Shown: one piece after another, positions 32,749 to 43,914 of the stretch
How positions within the stretch are numbered: the stretch's first letter is position 1
Layout of the letters: each line of letters starts with the position of its first letter
DNA from: Littorina saxatilis
Taxonomy: Eukaryota > Mollusca > Gastropoda > Littorinimorpha > Littorinidae
Direction: 5' to 3'
DNA length: 64,000 nt
Assembly (NCBI RefSeq): GCF_037325665.1
Contig: NC_090255.1
Span: 28,405,097 to 28,469,096 of the forward strand
The notes under the pieces: model-generated
Database searches by the model: none
Told to the model about the DNA's origin: nothing
Seen by the model: the letters and a program-made list of their open reading frames with translations, nothing else
Made by a program: the position numbers and the translations under genes

Positions 32749-33476
32749 GAGTCACTTGAGAAAAAGTGACTCTATGTAATCGGTCAGTGTTAGTCTGTCC
32801 GGCCGGCCGGCCGGCCGGCCGGCCGGCCGTCCGTAGACACCACCTTAACGTTGGACTTTTCTCGGAAACTATCAAAGCGATCGGGCTCATATTTTGTTTA
32901 GTCGTGACCTCCAATGACCTCTACACTTTAACGATGGTTTCGTTGACCTTTGACCTTTTTCAAGGTCACAGGTCAGCGTCAAAGGAAAAATTAGACATTT
33001 TATATCTTTGACAAAGTTCATCGGATGTGATTGAAACTTTGTAGGATTATTCTTTACATCAAAGTATTTACATCTGTAGCCTTTTACGAACGTTATCAGA
33101 AAAACAAGGGAGATAACTAGCCTTTTCTGTTCGGCAACACACAACTTAACGTTGGGCTTTTCTCGGAAACTATAAAAGTGACCGGGCTCAAATTTTATGT
33201 GAACGTGACTCCCAGTGACCTCTACACTTTGACATCTGCTTTGGTGACCTTTGACCTTTTTCAAGGTCACAGGTATGTCTTGAAGGAAAAAAATTGAAAT
33301 ATCATATCTCTGAAACTATTCATCGGATTTGATTCAAACTTTATAGGATTATTCTTTACATCAAATTATTTACATCTGTATTGTGTTGTGAATAGCAATT
33401 TCTTCCTGTCCATCTGATGCCTCATATAATATTCAGAACTGCGAAAGTGACTCGATCGAGCGTTTGCTCTTCTTGT
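32749..33476 (+). mobile_element. HINE-like element, family 1, copy B (longest copy)
   Basis: It has the full arrangement: hairpin GAGTCACTT...AAGTGACTC, CCGGCCGG tract, first core unit (about 32845-33145), second core unit (about 33146-33375), and a 3' part with AAGTGACTCGATCGAG and GAGCGTTTGCTC. Each core starts TTAACGTTGG and carries TGACCTTTGACCT. Copies A and C lack about 195 bases of the second core. Confidence 0.85.
32944..32975. promoter_or_regulatory. Pair of diverging DR1 sites, HINE copy B, first core
   Basis: TGACCTTTGACCT (32944-32956) and AGGTCACAGGTCA (32963-32975) are perfect DR1 pairs with a 6-base gap. The second core repeats the first pair at 33245-33257 but its partner is damaged (AGGTCACAGGTA). 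Confidence 0.5.
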
Positions 33477-33489
33477 TTGTTTCTGTCCT

Positions 33490-33586
33490 TGTGTTTGTGT
33501 GTGTGTATGAGTGTGTGTATGAGTGTGTGTGTGTGTCCTTGACGAGCCATTTTGGTTGTGTACAAAATCAAGGGGCAAAGTGTGTG

Positions 33587-33632
<46 letters not shown>

Positions 33633-33680
33633 CGTGCGTGTGTGTGGGTGTGTGTGTGTGTGTGCGCGCACAAGTGTGAC
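33490..33680. repeat. Compound (TG)n/(CG)n microsatellite
   Basis: TG runs with TATGAG and GCGCGCG interruptions directly follow HINE copy B. Confidence 0.95.
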
Positions 33681-33919
33681 TGAAAGTGTGTAATCAACAT
33701 GTTCAGTGTGCATTTAAAGAGATGTAATTAAATGAATATCCATGATAAAACTGAATACATTATTGAACAAAATGGTATGCCTTTTTTTGCTTGTTTTGTG
33801 TTCTTTTGGAAGTGTTTATGTTTCCTTGGCAAAATCATGTCAATTGGTCTCTTTTGTGCATGTCTGTTTCAAGTTTAACGTCTTCATGTATTAGTGTGGA
33901 TATTGTCAATCACTAAAAC

Positions 33920-34330
33920 CACAACTCAATCAATGAAGCTTTATATATCGCGCATATTCCGTGGGTACAGTTCTAGGCGCTCTGCAGTGATGCCGTGTGA
34001 GATGAAATTTTATACGGCCAGTAGATTGCAGCCATGTCGGCGCATATTTACCTTTCACAGCCTTATTCCAAGTTACACGGGTATGGTAGACAATTATTAA
34101 CTGTGCCTAAGCAATTTTGCCAGGAAAGACCCTTTTGTCAATCGTGGGATCTTTAACGTGCACACCCAATGTAGTATACACGGGGGGTGGTTCGGACACC
34201 GAAGAGAGTCTGCACACAAAGTTGACTCTGTGAAATAAATTTCCGCCGAACCTGGGATCGAACTCGCGCTGACAGCGGCCAACTGAATACAAATCCAGCG
34301 CGCTACCAACTGAGCTATATCCCCGCCCCA
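33920..34330 (-). mobile_element. Chimeric tRNA-derived SINE: family B head, family C body
   Basis: On the minus strand from 34330: GGGGATATAGCTCAGTTGGT (A box), GCGAGTTCGATCCCAGG (B box) and AGTCAACTTTGTGTGCAGAC as in family B, then GTGCACGTTAAAGATCCCAC, AATATGCGCCGACATGGCTG and GCGCGATATAAAGCTTCATT as in the family C element at 57655-58112. The tail is a CAAT/TTGA type. Confidence 0.85.
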
Positions 34331-34361
34331 CAACTGCACAGCTTTGACATGACACAGATCT

Positions 34362-34362
<1 letters not shown>

Positions 34363-34414
<52 letters not shown>

Positions 34415-34470
34415 CACGCACATACACTCTCACACACAAATGGTGACACAGTGGCACACACACACACACA
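34363..34470. repeat. (AC)n microsatellite
   Basis: About 25 AC units, then broken ACAC words to 34470. Confidence 0.95.
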
Positions 34471-35204
34471 CCCACCGAGGAAAGGTTATATGCCACACAC
34501 AACCACATTCACATAAATCTGACCATCATGATCAGGTTGATGAAAGAGAGAGAAAGAGAGAGAGAGAGAGCTAATTAGAAAGATATTAATAAGCTAATTA
34601 GTTAATTCGGTGAACAGTTTTCTTGAACTGACTACCAATAAATGGAATCAGTCATAGAGTTATCCATCTTTCATTGTATTGTACTGAAAAAAACCCACAA
34701 TTTAACAAAGAAACAAACAACAACAAAAAACACATGAACAAGTACATGTACAAAGTACTGCTATTTAAGCAAGCGGCATAAAGAAAATAACAAAAAGGGT
34801 TGAGCTAACATTTCAAGATCAAACCACAATACTTTTTGAATACATTTCACTGAGCTGCCAAACTAAAGAATGGTTAAACAAATCCAGATTTAAGCACACA
34901 ATCTACCCAAAATTATAAGCATGAATGAAATATTCATTTCAAAACAGACAACTTACTTATGGAGAGTGAAAATCAATGCTAGTTTTATGGGTACTGTAGC
35001 TCACATTTATCCAAAGAAAAAAACACAGCATTTCATTTCATCAACAACAAAAAAAGGCTGGAGCAAAACAAAACCAAAGAAAAAACTAAACCTGATCAAT
35101 TCTTACTACAATCCAAAGGAAAAAAATCGCACATAAAAAGTTACTCCATTTAAACATCACATGGGTTACCGTATATCAATTCGTGGTTTATATTTCTGTC
35201 ATTT
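34471..35204. other. No gene seen; A-rich sequence
   Basis: GA repeats (34541-34570) and several A-rich runs with AACAACAAAAAA words. Possible distal 3' flank of the pinocchio-like gene, which is transcribed towards here, but no end could be placed. Confidence 0.3.
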
Positions 35205-35662
35205 TAAGTGCTGTTCACATGGCAGACTTGCAACCAACTTTTGACCAACTTAAGTCGTTTGAAAATCGCTCCCGAGTCGCAAAAAGTCTGCCATGTGAAC
35301 AGCCCCAGAGATTTTGATATGACTCGGCCGTGACTCGTCAGCGACTCCAAAACTTAGTTGAGCACTGCTCGACTCAGCCATGACTCGTCAGCGATTTTGT
35401 CTTATCGCGCTTACTGATTGGTTAGCTCTAGCCACCGAGTTATATATATATATATAGACGTATACATCTCTCTGGCTCTAGCCTTCCCTTCTCCGAAAAA
35501 CAACGAGGACAACCCTGAAAGGCTAAGTCTGGCGAGACTCGCCGCTAAAAACTAGTTTGCGAGTTAGTGCTGTTCACACGGGCAGCAACTTTGATTTGAC
35601 TTGCCGCCGACTAAAATCGCTTGAAAGTTGATCACAAGTCTGCCCTGTGAACAGCCCTTTAG
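35205..35662. mobile_element. MITE with GTGCTGTTCACATGGCAGAC ends, copy 1
   Basis: The left end reads GTGCTGTTCACATGGCAGAC and the right end GTCTGCCCTGTGAACAGC, its complement. Subterminal AAAGTTGAT / CCAACTTTTG words are also inverted, and internal GTGAACAGC / GCTGTTCAC blocks (about 35290 and 35565) suggest a composite of two half-units. A second copy surrounds the Gypsy element at 49936-54622. Confidence 0.8.
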
Positions 35663-37570
35663 AGACACATACACATAGGTTACAGGTTCATGATATCTGT
35701 TTTCATTGAAGCAATTTCTATCCAATGGAACAGACATCATTTAAAAAAACAGTCACAAATAGAATTCGTAAAAAAAATCAAATTTTTCAGAAAGCCGTTA
35801 CAGTTAATTGAAAGCAATTATTAAAAATAAATGTTAAAAATAAAAACACCATTGTCACTGTTTTCATCTGCATGCAAGAAATTAACAAAGCCCAAGCTAT
35901 TTAAAGGCGCATTGAAGCACCCACTTTGACGCAAACATAGACACTAGGGATTGTACACTCTCAAAATCTAGTCTTAAAGAGATCTATCAAAGCATTCGAC
36001 TTCTCTGACTAGGCTTTCTTCACACAATTTACACTTGTCTCCAGAAACTGACATTAACGTACCTTTTGGATCTGCTAATCTCATGCAATGGCATGCTAAC
36101 CAGCCAAGGCAATCCAACTATAAAGAGTATTTTCAAGCAACAGCGTAGCAATATACAGTGCACTTGATGTTTCAGTTGCCAGCTCTTTTTAATCATACTG
36201 CATATCCAAAATATTTGACATTTAAACAGACACTGTATCTAATGGTGACCTCAGAGGCAACTTTTACATTCTTAATGTGACCTAACAATTGAGATCAACA
36301 AGATACTCAACCCTTTATTAGGCTGGAGGTTAATATAAACAATTTAAACAATTGAAGCAATCCGGAAACCTTCCTCTTATTCCCCTCATAGTATTTTTCC
36401 AAACATTGCCTAGAACTTTATTACAACATTGATTCATTGTCTAACCATAACCAAAGTACAAAAGAGGCCTCAATATAATATAACAGTCTTACATAAGCCA
36501 CACCAACTGCAACCTCACCGCCTACACGGCTAGCTGGGCTCGGAAAGAACTATTCAACTAGTTCATTCAAAATACAAATACAGTACCATACAAAACACTT
36601 ATTAGTTTCTCACAAAAGAAACCTATTCATACAAACGGGGACTAAAAAGTGAACAACTCAATATCAAAACGGTACCAGACAATGGCAAAGCTTGGAAAAT
36701 GTACATCTTGAAAAAAGTCATAATACATCAAAAAAGAAAATTATCCATATTGTACATCTTTCAACGGTGCATCATAAATCCTCACAATGTTATCCTTTCT
36801 TTCCCCTATCCAAATTCACACCACTTCCCAGTGCCAATTTATTCCATGATAGAGCGATATTAAGATTATCAAAAGTGCCAAAGAAGAGCTGTACATGCAA
36901 GAGTGGCAACACAATTCAGACCTCAACATTTACAACAGCATATATCACACAATCGAGAAGACAAAGATTAGACGATCACTTTACTGTCTACGCTGCCCAC
37001 GTTCTACAGGACTGCAAGAACCTCAGTCCCTTGAGGACAGAGACTTGGCCTAGGCCGACGACCCTCCAAGAGAAGCTGCACGGCCCCGTGGAAGCTCTAC
37101 AAAAGATCACCAGCTTCATTTCCAGAGCTGGACTCCAAGTGTAAAGGTGATCGAGAAGAAGAAGACTTTACTGTCTCACATTAAAAATAAAAATAAATCT
37201 GAGGATGAAAGTTGCTTGTTAATTTCAATGCTTGTTATTCTCTCAGGTGCCAGGAGACTGGTTCCGTACAACTCTCGCTTACTCTATTACACATGTCATA
37301 TACATTTAGAGCGTTTACTTCCCTTTGTGTATCAGATCTCTAAACAATGCTCTGGCTCATTTGTTTAAGATTCGTATGTCTCAAATAAGCTAACACAATA
37401 CACAACTCTGTCTCAAAGCAACAGAAGCTTGTAGACGTTTCCATAACAATATCAGTACAAACTCTAATGGATATCATCCTCGATTCCTCAATCATTGATT
37501 GTTCTAAAGTGTGGAAAATAATTCGTGTTCATCCGTTTAGCGGGCACACAGGTCTTATCGATCATTCTGC
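35663..37570. other. No gene seen; possible long 3' UTR on the minus strand
   Basis: A long A/T-rich stretch, relatively poor in known repeats, lying downstream of the minus-strand pinocchio-like gene. This could be an extended 3' UTR, but I see no decisive signal. A 150-codon plus-strand open frame at 36692-37144 has no recognisable domain and no splice context. Confidence 0.3.
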
Positions 37571-37571
37571 C

Positions 37572-37832
37572 TCGTTTGCATGTTGGGAATTTGTGTGTTT
37601 CTATAACCCACCGAACTCTTGACATGGATTACAGGATCTTTTGCGTGTATACTTGGTCTTGTACCTGTGTTTTACACACAAAAGGGGAATAGGCACCAGC
37701 AGGTCTGCACTTTAGTTGACCCGGGAGAAAGAAAAATTCTCCACCCTTAACCCACCAGGGCGCAGCTGGGATTTGAACACTCAGCCTTCCGCATTATCCA
37801 CTGGCCCAATGCGCCAGACCACTCATATACAT
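37572..37832 (-). mobile_element. tRNA-derived SINE, family D, copy
   Basis: On the minus strand the head GGTCTGGCGCATTGGGCCAG leads to a B-box-like GTTCAAATCCCAGC, followed by ACCCTGGTGGGTTAAGGGTG and ATCCATGTCAAGAGTTCGGT. Related pieces are at 15705-15995, 43262-43650 and 55398-55700. Confidence 0.8.
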
Positions 37833-37853
37833 ACCTCAAGGATTTTTTCAAAC

Positions 37854-37912
37854 ACACACATACACATACACACACACACACATACACACACACACACACA
37901 CACACATACAAG
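37854..37912. repeat. (AC)n microsatellite
   Basis: AC and ACAT units next to the head of the family D SINE. Confidence 0.95.
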
Positions 37913-38429
37913 CATCAAGGCAGTAAAGTGATAAAAAGCGCCAAGAAATTGTATTTGCAGCAATCAAACTACTGTATATCAGGAGTGAGGTTGTTTGAGC
38001 ACCCTATCACCCTGAAACGGTCTTTTGATCAGAGCTGGAAGCTATTGGACCATAATTGTCACCAGAATATAATCTTCTTTGGGTAAGAATACTAATGGGG
38101 GGAATGAGATATTTTTGAATCACCAAATATTACATCAATGTTCCGATATAACACTTATACATAATCTACATTATCTCAATATACTGGAGCAAAATTGTGC
38201 ACAATATTTTGAGACCTCAAAGAAGTCTGTGTCACAAAATATATAAATCTATACTTCTTTTTATCTAAACTTTGCCAACATATATTAAAAAAAAATTCCC
38301 TTATCACAACCTACAATATTAACAAACAAAAACATTGCTGAATGCTGACATAAAGCTTGAGGAAAGGAATAGCAGTTCTTTAGAACCAATATAATGCTGC
38401 AACACACCTCAATCCATACCATTCTTTCT

Positions 38430-38820
38430 TTCTTTTCTTTCTTTATTTGGTGTTTAACGTCGTTTTCAACCGTTCAAGGTTATATCGCGACGGGGAAAGG
38501 GGGGAGATGGGATAGAGCCACTTGTTAATTGTTTCTTGTTCACAAAAGCACTAATCAAAACATTGCTCCAGGGGCTTGCAACCTAGTACAATATATGACC
38601 TTACTGGGAGAATGCAAGTTTCCAGTACAAAGGACTTAACATTTCAACATTTCTTACATACATGTACTGCTTGACTAAAATCTTTACAAACATTGACTAT
38701 ATTCTATACAAGAAAAACTTAACAAGGGTAAAAGGAGAAACAGAATCCGTTAGTCGCCTCTTACGACATGCTGGGGAGCATCGGGTAAATTCTTCCCCCT
38801 AACCCGCGGGGGGTTCCATA
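38430..38820 (-). mobile_element. SINE-like element, family E
   Basis: On the minus strand it starts GGAACCCCCCGCGGGTTAGG and contains TGCTCCCCAGCATGTCGTAA and GAGGCGACTAAC, then ends in an AAAG/GAAA tail (seen as TTTC repeats at 38428-38448). A shorter related piece lies at 39430-39905. Confidence 0.7.
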
Positions 38821-38925
38821 CCATTCGTTATTTGGCTAAAAGTAATTAACTCTGGTCATGAACGTAATTTCAGACCCCTGAATCCAAGCACAGACAGTGC
38901 AGAGATACAATATCAATTTTAACAT

Positions 38926-39413
38926 ACAATGGAACCCCAGTCTTAAGACCCCCCCCCGAATTCTTTTAAAAAACTTTTTTCTGGTCATAAAGCTCTGTAA
39001 ATGTTCCTACATTTTATTAAGACTCCGTCGTTTTTAAGACCTGGTTTTCTCAGATTTATGGAGGTCTTTTTGTTTGTTTGTTTGTTTGTTTGCTTAACGC
39101 CCAGCCGACCACGAAGGGCCATATCAGGGCGGTGCTGCTTGGACATATAACGTGCGCCACACACAAGACAGAAGTCGCAGCACAGGCTTCATGTCTCACC
39201 CAGTCACATTATTCTGACACCGGACCAACCAGTCCTAGCACTAACCCCATAATGCCAGACGCCAGGCGGAGCAGCCACTAGATTGCCAATTTTAAAGTCT
39301 TAGGTATGACCCGGCCGGGGTTCGAACCCACGACCTCCCGATCACGGGGCGGACGCCTTACCACTAGGCCAACCGTGCCGGTTTATGGAGGTCTTAAAAT
39401 GGGGGTTCCACTG
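38926..39413. mobile_element. MITE with TGGAACCCC ends, split by a SINE
   Basis: Left end ACAATGGAACCCCAGTCTTA, right end TAAAATGGGGGTTCCACTGT, with repeated TTTTTAAGACCTGGTTTTCT inside. The family A SINE at 39069-39381 is inserted with a perfect 14-bp duplication. Relatives are at 41772-42452, 46640-46680 and around the SINE at 57655. Confidence 0.85.
39069..39381 (-). mobile_element. tRNA-derived SINE, family A, copy 4
   Basis: Intact head, body and GTTT/AAAC tail. The target duplication TTTATGGAGGTCTT is at 39055-39068 and 39382-39395, perfect over 14 bases, and derives from the surrounding MITE. Confidence 0.95.
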
Positions 39414-39429
39414 TACATAAACCGTTTAA

Positions 39430-39905
39430 CATTGCCATTTGTTTGTTTGTTTATTTGTTGCTTAACGTCCAGCCGACTACGCAGAGCCATATCAGGACGA
39501 GGAAGGGGGGGATGAAGGGGGCCACTTGTCAAGCGATTCCTGTTTACAAATGCACTAACCGATTACTTGTGTCCCAGCAGGCTTTAGTAAAACTAAATTA
39601 ATACCTACTGGAAGATTACCAGTTTCCAGTATGTTAAAATAGGCTTAACCTATCTACTGCTGGACTTATATCAGAACACTAACAGATTAAACTATACATG
39701 AATCGCGAGACAAGCGGCAAGAGAAGAGATTTTTGGAAAAAATACAGGTGAATGAGCAAGAAGGCAGAAAAAAGAAAAGAATTCATGAAGAAAAAGAGAG
39801 CATGACAGGAAAGAGGAACCAAAAATCTACCTAACAGCAAACTAGAAAGCTCCTGCGGTTCCAAAAACAGGAGGGGCCTTTAATTTCATAACCGCAGTGC
39901 CCCAC
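39430..39905 (-). mobile_element. SINE-like fragment, families A/E
   Basis: The left part, with GTTT repeats and GCTTAACGTCCAGCCGACTA, matches the family A tail region. The part with GGCCACTTGTCAAGCGATTC and CCAGTTTCCAGTA resembles family E. Ends are indistinct. Confidence 0.6.
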
Positions 39906-41595
39906 TGCGGGAACATTGCCATTAATTAAGCTGCAAAGACATAGAAAAGCCAGAGAAGATTAAAGATATTCCTTCTCAAGGAAATGATCATGTGCACACC
40001 GCAGTTCTCTCCAGACAGTGTTACAAGTGAGAAGCGCCTTGATCAGTCCACTTAAACATATACACAAAATCAACAACATGGTCGATCCATGTGTAGAGTG
40101 GGACCAATGTTGTTGAATTAATTTTGCAGATTGACTTACACAGGCTTGTCACTTTCGGAATCAATACATACAAAAATGTGAACTCTGCACAGGGGGCAGC
40201 AAGGCTGTTGATTTTTGTTATGTGTCCAAGCAGAGTGATGATGTTATCACACAAGGCAAGGCCAGATATAATCAATTATACCAGAAGGACTATAGCTTTC
40301 ACATGTGACACACAAGGCGCAAGTCCCTGTACAATAAATCTTCTGTTTGCTCAAGAAAAAAACACACAAACACACACAAAAAAAAATCCCACCACAAAAC
40401 GCTTGCTGCAGCCAATGCAAACATGGGATGCTGGTGTACAGTTGATGTCATTGTCAAGCTGGTGAAAGTATGCTGATGTCAAGTTGCGACAAATTTGATA
40501 AAATTAAGACATTGTTGTCATGCTGGCGTGTATATGTCTGTTACATGTTCATTGATGTCAAGATATGGTGTACATGTACAACTAATGTCATCTGGTATTG
40601 AGGAAATGTATGCATAGATGCCAAGCTGCAAAACTGATGAGAATAGAGGTGTAAAGCTGGTATTTATCTGATGTATATCTGATACAAATATATGGATTAT
40701 CAAACTACTCTAAATTTGATATGCATCTCGAACTTAGATGATTGCTAATGTCATGCTTGATTGTAAACCTGACAGAAAACTGAAGATCACATAAATGTGT
40801 TATGGAGCTGGACTAAAAAAAACTGACATCACACACCTTCCACTAATGTAAATCTGATATATGTAATGATGACAAAGCACTCCCAGATAAATCGGCAGAG
40901 CTAATACACACAGACAGATTCTATGATCAAGGGTCCCAGGGCCAACAAACAGCATAGATGGTGCAGAAACAGATATCAGAACCCAAGCAAAACATACACA
41001 CACGGAAATTGACATAGTTCAAACTTATACCTCAGATTACACAAGCACGACAGTGTCTGATGCAGAAGCTGATGTCAAGAGCAAGGTCAAGCTCAAGCCG
41101 ACAAAAGTCCAAAGAATATCTAACACAGGCTTTCCATTAAGCGAATAAAAAAAGATTAAAAAAAAGCTGACACAGCACAGTGTTGAGCCGACGACGACAT
41201 CAGTACAAGATAAATTTGGCGCTGAATGGCAGAAAAAAAACACTCATGCTGAGAGGCTTAGCTGATATCGACATGGATACAAAATAAATGTGCAGCTGAA
41301 TTGCAGAAAAAAACACTCATGCCAACATCAGTACAAGATTAATTTGACCCTGAATGTCAGAAAAAAAACCCGCTCACACTGAGAGGCTGGGCTGATATTG
41401 ATCGACGTGGATACGAAATAAATGTGCAGCTGAACGGCAGATCCCTCATGCTGAGATACTGCTCTGCACCGATATCAACATCCACACAAAATACATTTGG
41501 CGCTGAACTGTGTAGCAAAGCACACTGATGCTGAAAAGATGGCAGGTGCAGGTTATAGTATAGTGAGATTCATGAGCGATGTGTTCCATCCTGCG
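39906..41595. other. No gene seen; 3' flank of the pinocchio-like gene
   Basis: A/T-rich, with many GATGTCA / TGATGT words between about 40430 and 41480 and three or four loosely repeated blocks containing GCTGAACGGCAG...CTGATATCGA (about 41230-41500). This may be 3' UTR of the minus-strand gene. No coding potential seen. Confidence 0.35.
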
Positions 41596-41736
41596 CTAGC
41601 TTGTGGACAGGTCCTGCAGCCCTTCGGACAAGGTGTCTTCAGAGGAGTCGGTCAGTTTCCTAATGTGGAACGCTCGCTGAACATCTGCTGGCAGCCCACA
41701 GGTGCCGTCCCAGTGAGCCACGTGGAAACTGTGGGA
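41596..41736 (-). CDS. Pinocchio-like protein, exon 4 (C-terminus)
   Basis: Acceptor TCTTTCCAG before 41736, phase 0, 46 codons and TAG. It reads SHSFHVAHWDGTCGLPADVQ, with a Cys in the W-x-G-x-C motif that follows the zinc-binding Cys cluster of exon 3, then a Ser/Asp/Glu-rich tail ending LQDLSTS. The SH...A.W.G.C order matches my memory of Drosophila pinocchio (smell-impaired 21F). Confidence 0.82.
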   Translation of the reverse strand, partial: SHSFHVAHWDGTCGLPADVQRAFHIRKLTDSSEDTLSEGLQDLSTS

Positions 41737-41771
41737 CTGGAAAGAAAGACAAAAACAAACCAATTGTAAAA

Positions 41772-42452
41772 CAGTGGAACCCCCCTTTTAAGACCCCCCT
41801 GAATTTAAAGGCACAGTGCAGCTCACAGCCTTCGTTTTGCATTTTTGTTGCAGCTGAGTGCATTTACAGTTCAAAAATCCTCCTATGGTAGTAAAACAAA
41901 CCCAAAACTACCCAACGACGACATCTGTGAAGCTCGACAGTTTCTTGTTCACGCGAGTGCATAAATTAACCTAGTTATTACGTGGTGTTTGGTCGGAGTT
42001 CGATTCAACTGAGTGATTCCGGCCTCCATTTTGTTTTACACAAACTCATGATGACCTCTGACATAGTTTGCTAGTGACGTGTCTTTTTGTGCATGATGTG
42101 GTGATCTACCTGATCTAAATTTAGATCCAAAAATAGGCCAAGACCAGCCGGGTCCGAGTACGAAATTAATTCGTAAAAAAAATCGCAGTTCTTGACTCTT
42201 TGGGTGCAAGTCAATGAAACTTGGTAGTTCTTCTAACGGATAGCTGCCTGAGGTATGACTAAAAGACCCAGGGGCTCCGTGCAGCTGGATTTGACAAGTT
42301 CAGTACCTTTAAGACTTCCTCTCTTTTAAGACCTTGCTTTTTGAGATTTTCTGTTCATGACCTCTGTAAATGTACCCCCATTTTAAGACTCCCTCCTTTT
42401 TAAGACCTGATTTTCTCAGATTTTTGGAGGTCCTAAAATGGGGGTTCCACTG
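41772..42452. mobile_element. MITE with CAGTGGAACCCCC ends, hosting a TTAA element
   Basis: Left CAGTGGAACCCCCCTTTTAA, right TTAAAA-type complement ending GGGGGTTCCACTG (CCTAAAATGGGGGTTCCACTG). The interior TTTTAAGACC words match the element at 38926-39413. Its middle is occupied by another element (41809-42308). It lies in intron 3 of the pinocchio-like gene. Confidence 0.8.
41809..42308. mobile_element. TTAA-flanked element, 0.5 kb, nested
   Basis: Begins AGGCACAGTGCAGC and ends CAGTACCT, with TTAA at 41805-41808 and 42309-42312. The terminal AGGCAC matches the larger TTAA element at 4780-5836, so both may use the same transposase. No open frame. Confidence 0.7.
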
Positions 42453-42552
42453 TAGACGAATCCTGAAAATTACTCGGTCAGGTTTGTATTGGTTGTGAAA
42501 GAATGAATGCCCTTGCTTTTTACTAGGACAAACATTAGAGGGGCCAATCACT

Positions 42553-42640
42553 ACTCAACTCAACTCAACTCAAATTTTATTGGCTTCAATTTTCATAGAA
42601 GAATTTGTCTTGCGCTTGGGAGAAAGTAAGAGTATAACAT
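42553..42640 (-). repeat. Truncated retroelement tail, (TTGAG)n on the minus strand
   Basis: ACTCA repeats then ATTTTATTGGCTTCAATTTT; the minus strand reads AATAAAAT followed by TTGAG units, a typical 3' end of a 5'-truncated LINE. Confidence 0.55.
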
Positions 42641-43261
42641 ATAAAAACAGCATTCATATCACATTTCATGTATCACACACAGTAATCACTAGTATAAGCC
42701 TACAATTATCACATTTGTACCTGTATCATACATGCAAATAAATAGTATCACATTTCCACGTATCACACACAATATATACATTACATAACATACAGCAAGC
42801 TTCCATCTCCCGCGCCCCCCCCCCCCCCCCCTCCCACACATACATATCCTCGCACGTGCGTCGACTCCATACAAATGACATCATCAGTCCATTAACTAAA
42901 ATGCACAATGACTAGTAGTGGGTACATGATACTTAATACGTGAGGGGTGTGTCAGAAACACGTGGACAGGAGCACGTGTGAAGTTATTCGTCAGAGGAAA
43001 AGCAAGGGTATTCACTCTTTCACAACCCATACAAACCCGGCCGACGGAGTTATTTCCGAAAATGGTCTATTCAATCAAATTGGGTTTAGAATGTAACAGA
43101 TTCTCTGATTGGTTACATTACCTGTGTTCAATTCTGGAGAACACTGGCAATCCGCTCATTGAACACCATCTGTGTTCATACGTTGCACCTCCTATGTACA
43201 TTGTGTTTTGAACGAGTGGGCTTTGATGTGTATATGAACCATTTTAGGCAGTCATACACCA

Positions 43262-43650
43262 TTTTCAGGGGTTGTGTGCTGAGTGTTTTCATGTTTCCAT
43301 AACCCATCGAACTCTGATTACATGATCTTTACCGTGCGTACTTGGTCTTGTGTCTGCATGTACACACGAAGAGTGATAAGGTACCAGCAGGTCTGCACAT
43401 AAGTTTGACGTTGTAGATTGGAAAAATCTCCACCCTTAACCCACAAGATATTGTCATTTCTATGTTGTTTTCTTCTTTTAGGATCACCACTACATAACCT
43501 TACAGTTTGTTGTTGATTCTAAACATGCTCATTATATACTGTATCTATAAATTGTTGAAGAAAACACAGTTAAACCAAGGCGCGGATGGGATTTGAACCC
43601 CAAGCCTTTCACACAGAAGCCCATCGTCTTAACCACTGGGCTAAGGCCCC
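43262..43650 (-). mobile_element. tRNA-derived SINE, family D, diverged copy
   Basis: The head on the minus strand (GGGCCTTAGCCCAGTGG, B-box-like GGGTTCAAATCCCATC) lies at about 43575-43650. Body words CCATCGAACTCTG, TACACACGAAGAG and CTCCACCCTTAACCCACAAG lie at 43290-43450. It is in intron 3 of the pinocchio-like gene. Confidence 0.7.
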
Positions 43651-43670
43651 TGTACGTATGTCTGACTCAC

Positions 43671-43800
43671 CAGCTTGACATTTCTTTTCCATTCCTTGTT
43701 ACACTGTCCATCACACACAGGGCAGGTTCTGACCAGAGGAAAGCCGCCACACTCCGGGCAGTTGGAACCAAACTTGCCGTCGTACCAACACTGCCCACAC
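43671..43800 (-). CDS. Pinocchio-like protein, exon 3 (zinc-binding Cys cluster)
   Basis: Acceptor TTTTGTGCAG before 43800, donor GTGAGT after 43671; enters phase 2, leaves phase 0. It reads CGQCWYDGKFGSNCPECGGF and PLVRTCPVCDGQCNKEWKRN: seven or more Cys in CxxC pairs (CGQC, CPEC, CPVC, C), almost certainly binding zinc. The run CPECGG..L.R.CP.CDGQC...WKR is the hallmark I recall from Drosophila pinocchio. Confidence 0.85.
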
Positions 43801-43914
43801 CTGCACAAAACCATAAGATCTTTGTAATAATCATCATCCCTGGTATTAAAGACCTCACAATAAACAGTTGCTTCTTTATCGGCCCTCCCCCATCCAAATT
43901 TATGTCAAACCTAT

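Noticed and set aside
36692-37144. 150-codon plus-strand open frame
   Set aside because: No recognisable domain or exon borders; it lies in A/T-rich sequence downstream of a minus-strand gene.
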